Assembly (NCBI RefSeq): GCF_032854445.1
Contig: NC_088306.1
Location: forward strand, 15,905,764 to 15,969,763
Length of the DNA stretch: 64,000 nt
Origin: Liolophura sinensis
Taxonomy: Eukaryota > Mollusca > Polyplacophora > Chitonida > Chitonidae
Reading direction: 5' to 3'
Each line of letters opens with the position of its first letter. Within the stretch, counting starts at the first letter, position 1. Below are positions 37,001-49,000 of the stretch, piece by piece. Below the pieces are notes generated by a model that was not told the DNA's origin, made no database searches, and saw only the letters and a list, made by a program, of their open reading frames with translations. The translations under genes and the position numbers were made by a program.

Positions 37001-40000
37001 AAATATTTTGACAGGTATTCTGCCTAAATAACATTACAATATTAGATTTTGTGCAGATGTACACGACGTACAAGCAGACAGGTACATGTACAAGGATTTT
37101 GTGTAAAAGAATCACCTCATTTCTCCGCTGAAAACATCATCTATGACGTACTGATTCCTGTCCTGGTTCTGCCCTCTGTTTTCCAACTGTAATGGACATT
37201 TCACATACAGGTGTACTGGACCTTGAATGACTGATGGATTGATTTATTTACTCTTTTGATTGGTTATTTACACCGTACTCAACAACGTTTCACTTATACA
37301 ATGGCGAAAAGCATTATTTATTTACTAATTTTTTTCCCCTGTGTTTTACACCCTACTCAAGAATATTTCACTTATACAATGGCCAGCATTACGGTGGCAG
37401 AAAAGCACAGTAATCTCAGCAGTGTGAGACTTCTGATGATGGCATGATTGGTGTTGTAAGTCATGGAGTACTCAAGAATATTTCAGTCATATGGTGAAGG
37501 CAAAGCAGAGGAGTCAGGGCAAAGATTAGGAACCACTGGCCTCAGACAAATAACTAACGAACTTTCCCACACACGGTGTACGCCATGTATAGTGTGGTCG
37601 TTTTCTGAACTTCCAGGAATTTGAGTGAGGAGAGTTGCCTTTGTGTGAGTGGGTTAACTCTGGTAAGTCACAACTGTCTCAATAGTGTCTCCATCAACTG
37701 ATCGCATACAGAAGTCTTACATGTGCATGGAAAACACTTTAATTTTATTTAGTTTTATTTACTACTATTTGATTGGTGTTTCACATGCAAGAGTAGTTCA
37801 CTTAATACGATGATGGACAGCATCATGGTGAGATTTTTTATTTATTTATTTGATTGATGTTGTATGCCACATGCAAGAATATTTCACTTTTAATATACGA
37901 TGGCACCCAGCATTATGGTGGGAGGAAACCAGGCAGCCGGGAGAAAACCCACCACCATCCACAGGTTGCTGCCAGATCATCCACAGTTTGCTGCCATACC
38001 TTCCCACATATGGCCAGAGAGGAAGCCAGCATGAGCCGGACTTGAACTCACAGCGACTGCATTGGTGAGAGGCTCCTGGATTATTGCGTCTAAACTGGCA
38101 CGCTAACTACCTAATGTATTTGACCTCACTCACATCAAAGAAGAACTTCTCATCGTACTGGGGACATATCGTTTTCTTCTTGACGCATGTTCTCTTGACA
38201 TCTTCTTTGGCGCGGGACTTTCCGTAGGAGACGGTGACCAGTGCGTAGGGGTTACAAGCCCCATTGGTTACTGTCAGGTCACTGCACTCCACAACTCTAC
38301 AACAACAACAACAGTACTGTGACCTTGCCATAAGCCTCCCAACATGAAACAGGTTGTGCTTACCCTTTACACTATATTGATTATTCTGTGATATCCTGCA
38401 CAATTTCTCTCAATGAACATGAACTAACTCAGAAGGATTATTCTGACACCTTTGCTGCATTGGAACTCAAGTTTTCAACCATATCTTTGCAAACCCATCA
38501 AACTGCAAACATATCTGCTGTTGGGTGTGTGAAGTTGCTTCCGTTTCATTTGGTTGATGGCGTTAATAATGTACCATAAGAAAGTCCAGTGGAAAAATTA
38601 TTTGTCCCTAATAACTACATGTATTATAGATAACATGCATGACTTTGCAGACTGTGATTTGGATGTACACCGTCATGTCAAAATTGTAAAACTAATAGAA
38701 TTTTACATCTTTGGAGTTACCAAATATTAAAGCAGCTTTGAACTCACCTGACGGCCATCCTGTGAGATGTAGAGCTCTCTGGGTCTGTATTGAGGAATTC
38801 ATCAAAACTAATCTCAATGTGTACTTTACCCTGAAAATAACCAGGTACAATAATACAGCAAAGTGTAAATTTATCCTGCAAATAAATTGGTAATACCGCA
38901 ATGTGTGCATGTACTTTACCCTGCAAATAAAGAGATAATACAGCAATGTGTTCTTTGCGCTGCAGGTAAGCAAGTAATACAGCAACGTGTAATTTATCCT
39001 GCAAATAAGAAGGTAATACAGCAATGTGCACATGAAGGGGAATAGGAGGGGTGTAGGTACCTTATAATCCTCCTGACATAAAGCTACAGCCAAACCAGCA
39101 AAATCGGTATTTGAACCGACAGCCTCACAGTCCACCATGAAATTGAATCATCTGATTCAAAATCCTTGAGTGGACTTCATTTCCTTTCATTATTACCTAC
39201 ATATAGTGTTCAAGATTATATACTTATATATCCACAAGTTCCAGCCACAGCTAAACGCCCTCAGGGACAACTGCACAATACAAACAGCCTGTGTATATCA
39301 TGTTTGTACACAAACATCACCACAGGGGTCGAGATCCAGGAAGAACCAGCTACTTTAATACATTAGGGTTCCAAGAGCTGTGACCAGATCAACTCGTACA
39401 TATCACTGCACACAGATGGCCTAAATCGTATTATATTGTGGTGGTAATAAAAGGTTGGGTGTAGTATTACAAACGTGTTGAGAGATCATACTACAGGTAC
39501 ATGTGCCTTATGTAATCATGGCAAAATAGAAGCACATCTAAACCATCTACATGTTGTTATAGTATATTGATGGTTTTCCATCTTGAAACTCCTGTCCTCT
39601 TTAACAACCCATGCATCCATACATGTGCATAAACAGCTATACATATATCAAGTGGGCATAAAAAATGGGCTGTACTCTGACACTCAATGTCTCGGAAACC
39701 CTCTTGCGTCAACTTCTAAAAATTTACACACTCAAAAGCCATTATGTTGTAAGTATATAGACCAAATTTCAATTTCATCCTTAAAGATTTCTGTTCATGG
39801 GACCAAAATCATGACACTATAGAGCCAGATGATTTTTCCAGACAACACTTGATTGACGCGTGTCACACAGGTGCAGCGCGCACTCTACTCATGACACCTA
39901 ACTCAATGTGGGTCACCAGAACGTGTGTTTTTGAGGCTATGTCATTTTAACCCTGTGTACAGACTACTCAAGCTATAACCTTGAAAATTGGTCAGTATAT

Positions 40001-43000
40001 TAACAAAATCATCCCATTTGAAAATCTAAAGTTTGAAAGGGTTTGAACAAAGGATAATGGAGCATTGCAGCATCAAAGTACGACCCATTTTTTTTATGCC
40101 CACCCGATATAATACATTTTTCAGTTTGAAGTCGTTATTGGCCTCCAGAGCATGCAGGTGAGAGAGGAAACGAGTGATCTTTGCTATGGTATTTGAACAC
40201 AGACTCACCTGGACCTCACTAATGGCCTCCTAAGCAGGTGAGAGGGAAACCAGTGATCTTTACCATGGTATTTATACACACATTCACTTGGACCTCGCTA
40301 CTGGCCTCCAAAGTAGGTGAGAGAGGAAACCAGTGATCTTTGCCATGGTATTTGTACACAGACTCACCTGGACCTCATTATTGACCTCCAAAGTAGGTGA
40401 GAGAGGAAACCAGTGCTCTTTGTCATGGTATTTGTACAGACTCACCTGAATCTCGTTGTTGGCCTCCAGAGCAGGTGAGAGAGGAAACCAGTGATCTTTG
40501 CCATGGTATTTGTACAGTTCTTCCTTCCTAAGTGTCACTTTACCCAGAACCTAAAACAGAATCACAACCATTTTAACCCAGACATTTATTGATTTATTTG
40601 ATTGGTGTTTAACATCGTATGCAAGAATTTTTCACTTATACGACAAGGGTCAGCATTATGGTGAGTAGAAACCTGCAATCATCATCAACCTGCTGACAGA
40701 CCTTTCCATGTACGAACGAAGAGGAAGCCAGTTGGACTTGCTTGGGGTGAGTGCTTGGGGTTAACATCGCACTTAACAATTTTTCAGCCATATGACAATG
40801 AAGGAGTCCTTTGAGTGCATGCAATGTGCCTCCTTTTGCAGGACAGATTGCCATCGCCCTTTTACCCAATGCTGTTTCACCGAGACGACTTATCAAAGGC
40901 AAGTAAGCCGCCCCACCTGAGTCATTATACTGATACAGGTCAATCAGTTGTTGCAATTCCCTTACTGCTGAACGCCAAGTGAAGAAAATATCCTCTTTTA
41001 AAGTCTTAAGTGAGAAACGACTCAGGACTGACCCTGGATTTCCCGCCCCCAAAGGGGACACTCTATCAACTGAGCCATCGGGTCTGGTCGCACTGGTGAG
41101 AGGCTCACAGGTCGTTGTGCTGTGCCGGCATGCTAACCCCCTCGGCCACGGAGGCCTATTGGGTTTAAATGCCTTACTCAATACATTTTTCACTTATATG
41201 ATGGTTGTCAGATTTATGGATGGAAGAAATCTGAGTGTTCTCAGAAAACAACATCCCTTTCACTTTGCCAGATACCGGAGAACCGTTCTGACCTCAAGCC
41301 ACAGTCAAACGGTCGAGAGCTGGAACTGAACATGTCGAATGTGCAAACTGATATCTGCAGTGAGCCAGAGCTTCAACCATTTGAGATAAGCGTCAACCAG
41401 AAAGACATGTAGCAGTAACAAAGTTGTACTTAAATGTTATAAAAGCTCTCAAATCTGAGAAACACCGACTGGTGATTTTCATAAATCTACATATCATTTT
41501 GATTAGCATTTTAGCAATGCAGCTTTAAATCGACATACACCATTCACATGACCCAATCACTCCATTTTTTTCTTAATTTGGCCAAAAAAGTTAACGATTC
41601 TTGAGCTCATTTTGGGGAGGGATGTAACCAGTCCAAGTATATCTTTCACAAAGAAAACATAAAATAGTATTGCTTTTACAGAAACATAACTTGAGTTTGT
41701 CCTAAACTTCTTTGCAAATTAAAGTACTGTACAATGCATTTCACCAATGATCATCCTGCTTCAAGTACATGTATTTTCAAACTGCCATTCCAAAGCCAAC
41801 AATTTTCTATAAGGCCAGGTCAGACCAGTTTTGAACACAATCATGCAGGCATATTTCAATTTAAAACTGACATTCAGGTGTGATAACTCATGATTTCAGG
41901 GGTAACAACTCTTGGCACTGAGATCAAGTGTCAAATATACGTCATTATCCAGATTTTATTTTAACAAACAAAGCGTTGAAACACTTTTAATTCAACAGAT
42001 TTTTTTTTTCAGCAGAACTGAATGTTTGGAAAATCATTCCACCATCTTGCTTCAATAAACTTGAGGCATTCAGTTTTATCTTGAATCTTGCAAACCATGT
42101 TTCACAGAGGCCAATATATTTCATCCATTTTCCGGCATTTTTTTCAAGCAGAATTCACTACCCTTTTAAAAAGTGAGGGAAAATATAATTGTTTGCAAGT
42201 ATTTGGGTAGTATTAAGCAATATGTTAACATTCAATCTACATTCCTCCTTGTATAATAATACTTAAGAAGAAGTTTTCCATCATGTGTTTAATTATACCA
42301 TGATATAGTTTATAAAATAAAACTACTGGTTGATGTCCCAATTTATAATAGTATAAAACTGCCATGATTATATGCTAGTTTTACTTATCAATGGTATATA
42401 TGCGATGGGGTGGGGAAATATACGTCATTTTTAACCATGGTGAAATACACCACACTATGCTTGTTTGCATCAATAGATAGGCAAGAATATGTCGTCTTAT
42501 CTGTCGTCTGTTCACATATCTGAACTTCAACTTTTCACACAGAGCATTATGCTATGTGTATAGATACATGTACTTGCTAATGTACATGTGTTTTAAACCT
42601 AAATTCATTTTGTCTAATGTTTAAATTTGTAACCAGAATTATTTCAAACCACAACTACATTTGAAGCACATTTCTGACAAGGTGTTGGAAAAATGACAAG
42701 AATTCATCTTGAAGCACATTTCTGACAAGGTGTTGGAAAAATGACAAAAATTCATCTTGAAGCACATTTCTGACAAGGTGTTGGAAAAATGACTGAGGAA
42801 TTCATCTTGAAGCACATTTCTGACAAAATGTTGGAAAAATGACAGGAATTCATCTTGAAGCACATTTCTGACAAGGTGTTGGAAAAATGACTGAGGAATT
42901 CATCTTGAAGCACATTTCTGACAAGGTGTTGGAAAAATGACAAGAATTCATCTTGAAGCACATTTCTGACAAGGTGTTGGAAAAATGACAAGAATTCATC

Positions 43001-46000
43001 TTGAAGCACATTTCTGACAACATATTGGAAAAATGACTGAGGAATTCATCTTGAAGCACATTTCTGACAAAATGTTGGAAAGGTGACAAGAATTCATCTT
43101 GAAGCATATTTCTGACAAGGTGTTGGAAAAATGACAAGAATTCATCTTGAAGCACATTTCTGACAACGTGTTGGAAAAATGACTGAGGAATTCATCTTGA
43201 AGCACATTTCTGACAACGTGTTGGAAAAATGACAAGAATTCATCTTGAAGCATATTTCTGACAACGTGTTGGAAAAATGACAAGAATTCATCTTGAAGCA
43301 TATTTCTGACAAGGTGTTGGAAAAATGACAAGAATTCATCTTGAAGCACATTTCTGACAACATATTGGAAAAATGACTGAGGAATTCATCTTGAAGCACA
43401 TTTCTGACAAAATGTTGGAAAGATGACAAGAATTCATCTTGAAGCACATTTCTGACAACATATTGGAAAAATGACTGAGGAATTCATCTTGAAGCACATT
43501 TCTGACAAAATGTTGGAAAGGTGACAAGAATTCATCTTGAAGCACATTTCTGACAACGTGTCTTTTTGGGATCAGAGTGGAAACATTTCAGTATTATTAC
43601 AAGTGACCTAACTAACCATACACACTTCCAGTACACATGTACGTGTATATGCAGATGTATGAATACCAAAACCTGCTATCAGGCTAATTTCTGTCAGATG
43701 ATGTCAACCACATCAGATACATTAGATACATTCTACCACATAATTATACACTGGTTACAGCTGGGTACATTTGACACACTTCACAGGATTAAGGACTACA
43801 GACAAATCATATGTAGCTAGTACAGCCTCTTATCTGATGCCACATACATGTATATATATGTACATGTATATGATTCATTGCGGTGGGTTAAATTTGACCA
43901 ATTAACGGCATGTATCCATTACATATAGGACAATCAGTACATGTAAACAAATCATTGAAATATGTGAATTGTCTTATCTGAAACTCCATGGATTCCATCC
44001 ACTTCTGGATGGGTCACAATTATGACAATGATGTAGAAATTGCACAGCCTAATTTCTGAACTGATTCACATGTCATGTGGTTCAGACATAATTTCAACAT
44101 GATGACGATGATGTCCATGTATGTACACCAGTTGTTGTGCCAAGGCAAACTTGATGTATGTTCTCAGAGGCCCTTGCTGGATCATTTGGCTATAAAAGGT
44201 TTGTTTAAAGTGTAGCCAAATTAACACACAGTTACAGGCACCAAGCCTGACCTTTTGTCTCTTATTCATCTCCTTTAAGCCACAAAGTTTGTCAGTAAGT
44301 TGTCCGAGGGCGATGGTTTACTCTCGTCACTCTAGGTCTCTCCACAAATAGAAAATCTACCGCCATAGTAAAAGTGAACCGTTTCTGAGTATAGCAATAA
44401 ACTTTTACCAATTACATGTATTGTATATATATACAGTACATCTATGCTGTCTTCTATAGCCAAGGGATAGTCTGTGTTGCTCAAGATGACCTTAATGTAT
44501 AACGTCTAATTTAGTTACATATGCAAATATTTCTCTGTTATGTTTAACAACTGCAGCCCAATCACCTGACACAAAAATGAAGAGGGGGCCTCCGGGGCTC
44601 AGTCAGTTAGCGCACTAGCACAGCGTAATGAACTAGGAGCCTCTCACCAATGCAGCCGCTGTGAATTCAAGTCCAGTTCATGCTGAAGGTCTGTCAACAA
44701 CCTGCAAATGGTCATGGGTTTTCCCTGGGCTCTGCTCGGTTTTCTCCCACCATAATTCTGATCGCCGTCGCATAAGTGAAATATTCTTGAGTATGGCGTA
44801 AGCACCAATCAAATAAATAAAGATGAAGGTGTGGAGATAAATTTAAAGAAGGGTTTATTAAACAAGCCATACTCAGCAAGGAGATAACCTACATGTGCAT
44901 AATCATATACAAGTATATGACCTCATGGTAAAATTGGTCAATGTTACCATGGTAACTAACCTGTTCAATTTATTTATTAAATTTATACAGTTAAACATTC
45001 ACGAATCCTGCATTATTAAAGTGCATCACGTTATTCATCAGGTACATGACAAAGATCAAACCGGTTTAAATAAAATTACTAGGAAAATAGCAAAGTGTCA
45101 AAAAAAATAATTATTACTCTTAATGATGCCTAAAATTAGTGAATGTAGAAGATTTTAGAATTCCACATAATCAACTGATCCGTCAGACAAACATTCTAAA
45201 GTATACCTGTATATACATACACACCTCACATGAGAACAAAATCTGACGGCTACACAGGATGTGATAAGAGCAAAATTGTCCAATTCTGAGCTGAAAATCT
45301 TTTTGAAAGACTAAAATGACAACTGTTACAAATATATCACATTATGCAGGTTTGTCCATGTAGCCATGTAACTACAGATGTGACCTTATGCAGGTTTGTC
45401 TATGTAGCAATGTAACTACAGATGTGACCTTATGCAGGTTTGTCTATGTAGCAATGTAACTACAGATGTGACCTTATGCACATTTGTTTATGTAGCAATG
45501 TAACTACAGATGTGACCTTATGCAGGTTTGTCCATGTAGCAATGTAACTACAGATGTGACCTTATGCAGGTTTGTCTATGTAGCAATGTAACTACAGATG
45601 TGACCTTATGCAGGTTTGTCTATGTAGCAATGTAACTACAGATGTGACCTTATGCACATTTGTTTATGTAGCAATGTAACTACAGATGTGACCTTATGCA
45701 GGTTTATCCATGTAGCCATGTAACTACAGATGTGACCTTATGCAGGTTTGTCCATGTAGCAACGTAACTACAGATGTGACCTTATGCAGGTTTGTCCATG
45801 TAGCAACGTAACTACAGATGTGACCTTATGCAGGTTTGTCCATGTCGCAATGTAACTATAGATGTAATTGTGCATCACAGTCAATACCAACCATACCCAA
45901 TAACACGTACCTATACTTATCTTTACTCCATTTAACAGGATTTGTGTGAAGTTTCATCAGTAATTCATAATTAGCTGCCTCTGAACATACTGTTACATTC

Positions 46001-49000
46001 AGTGCCAAAAAATACTGAAAAAGGGTACAATAATATGGCACCTAAAATCACTAGACAATGAGGCTGGTTTTATGCATTTTTTCCGCCAACACTGGGTAGT
46101 TTCCGCCAAATTATATCATTATCACACAAGTCCAACCTTTATGAGTTGTGCAATCTTTGCTATTCTGAGTTCAGTGTTAAAAACAGCTGCAAGAGTGACG
46201 ACGACGATATCAAATTTCTCCACAAAACGACTTGCTGTTCTGCACACCGTTGTAAAAACAGGTCGTCAAACAATCTTTGACTTAGTTTTTTAAAGTTTCC
46301 AGACAATTTCAGGGAAGCAGTAAAGCATGGATTTACCATGTTTACAGCACAAGACAAGAATTTTTGACCCCTCAAAAACAGCCACATATACCTGCTCTCG
46401 AAATTTTGCAGCTGAAAGCTACAAGACGAATGCAGCTAAACTCGAAAGACTTCCACAACAGCGCCTGCACTTAATGGTTATAAAATACTATATCAATTTG
46501 ATCAAACGGAAAACTGATGAACAGCAAATCTCTGGCATGTGTCCGGGCACGAACGCCAACGTCCATATCGTACACGTATTTATATTGTGGATGATTATAG
46601 GCTCCTATATGCACAGGCTGTTCGGAGTGACAACAACAACATGTATCAGCAGTTGTCATTACATATGGGTATGTGAATTTAGAAACCCTCGGGGAATAGA
46701 ATGATATCTATTGTGAAGAAAGAAAAACTAGTAAATAAATATTAAATCTTAAGATAAACACACAACATGTAGATGTAGAGTAAAGCTCAAGCTTCTGGCC
46801 AGCTAGTATTGTCAGTGCGGTTGGAAATGCCTGGACAAAGATCAAATTCAACGTCCGAAAACTCGGAATCTGAAGTCTGGTTGATGTCAGTGTCATCATC
46901 ATCGTCCACTATGGGTTCAAACTGATACGGCAGTACATTTGCTTAAATGTAGCTAGAATTCATCTCAAAAGTGACATCACTCTGATACCAATTCCCAGGT
47001 TATACTGGCCAGATAGACTTGGGTTGGCCATCTACATGTATGACGTCACCCCCTGAGCCATATACCAGCATAACTGGGAGGCAGGCAGTCGGCTAGGGAT
47101 CGGCTAGGTCAGTAGATTTATTGTTTTGGGTCGATCTGAAGTCATTATAATTACGTTTCTCAGAAGCTCTCTCAGTAATATACTGTTTAAATATGTTATA
47201 AACTTTACTTTATTGTGGTATAATCTGGATTCTATTATAATTCTAAGACGCTTTATGCAACATGGTTCTACAATGATAATACCAATACTACAAAAATCTT
47301 TTTGAATGATTCTCATACACACAAGAGAGTCCAATTAAAGATATGAGGACAAATGTAATCAGATGATAACAGAAAGACATAACAACATATCATCACCTAA
47401 TGAATGCTGTAAACAGATAGTAATAAGACATACTCAGAGATACATGCAACACATTGTAGATCCCCACAGCTGATTTTGAAATGTTAACTACTAAATCCAT
47501 CAATATTGGACAAGTAAATCTTGAAGTGAATACAGGTTATGTGACTGCTTTCTACTTTGTTTCATACATCACCACAGCATTTCCTTTCAGATTTACCTCT
47601 GAGTGCAATTACATGTTGCATTTAGTAGTGCTGCCTCAATGGGACTTCATGCCAGAAAACAGCAGGCATGACGCCTCACTTATTCACAGTGCTGCATGAC
47701 AAAGGCCCAACTAGTGGCAGATCTATATGTATCCTTTATGTTGAGAACAAGATTTTTAATCAAAAAGTACCAATATTGCACTTAACCTGCACACTCGAAG
47801 TTTAATTCTTAGACCATGTACACTTGACATGACCAGGCATGGAACTGACCCAGGGTCTCTCACTTAACAGGCAAACCATCAAGCAAAGCAGCTTGACAAT
47901 TAAAAGCTACATGTATTTACAGGTACGTGTAATTAAGAGTGAATTGAGGAGGACATAATGATGGTTCACAAAGCACACACTCGCCCTGAGATACACAAAT
48001 AACAATTCACTGAACACACATGTACACATATTAGCTACAGACAAATTTGTACATTTATATGTGTACAACAACCACCTACGTATTTGTCTAATATCAGGGG
48101 CTTGTTCCTCCCAAATTAATAACTCACCACTAGTGGATTTCTATCTTGTTCTTAGTACACCAGCAGACTAGCCTTCATCTGCTGTGCACAGACAAGCTTC
48201 TGACACACCACAGGCATACCATTAGCACACCACAGGCATACCATTAGCACACCACAGGCATACTACCAGCACACCATAGGCATACCATCAGAACATCACA
48301 TGCAAGCTTCTGGCACACCACTGGCATACCATTAGCACACCATAGGCTACTACCAGCACACCATAGGCATACCATCAGAACACCATAGGCAAGCTTCTGG
48401 CACACCATAGGCATACCATTACCACACCACAAGCATACTACCATCACACCATAGGCATACCATCAGAACATCACAGGCAAGCTTCTGGCACACCACAGGC
48501 ATACCAATAGCACACCACAGGCATACCAATAGCACGCCACAGGCATACCATTAGCACATCACAGGCATACCACCGGCACACCATAGGCAAGCTTCTGGCA
48601 CACCACAGGCATACCATTAGCACACCAGAGGCATACCACCAGCACACCACAGACATACCATTCGCACACCACCGACATACCATCAGAACATCACAGGCAT
48701 ACCACCAGCACACCACAGGCATACCATGAGAACATCACAAGCATACTACCAGCACACCACAGGCATACCATTAGCACACCATGGGGATACCATCAGAACA
48801 TCAGAGGCATACCATCAGCACACCACAGACATACCATTAGCACACCATAGGCATACCATCAGAACATCACAAGCATACTACCAGCACACCATAGGCATAC
48901 CATTAGCACACCATGGGGATACCATCAGAACATCAGAGGCATACCACCAGCATACCACAGACATACCATTAGCACACCACAGGCATTCTACCAGTACACC

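Noticed and set aside
40636-41193. 185-residue minus-strand frame with tRNA-like surroundings
   Set aside because: Consists of nested SINE A and SINE B sequence.
44584-44660. Possible tRNA gene (GGGGCCTCCGGGGCTCAGTC ... GAATTCAAGTCC)
   Set aside because: Box A and box B are present but no cloverleaf acceptor pairing is evident; it is the head of a SINE repeated about 20 times in the window.
46327-46704. 125-residue plus-strand frame
   Set aside because: No domain recognised and antisense to the RASA3 transcript; neighbouring DNA shows a possible decayed remnant on the other strand.
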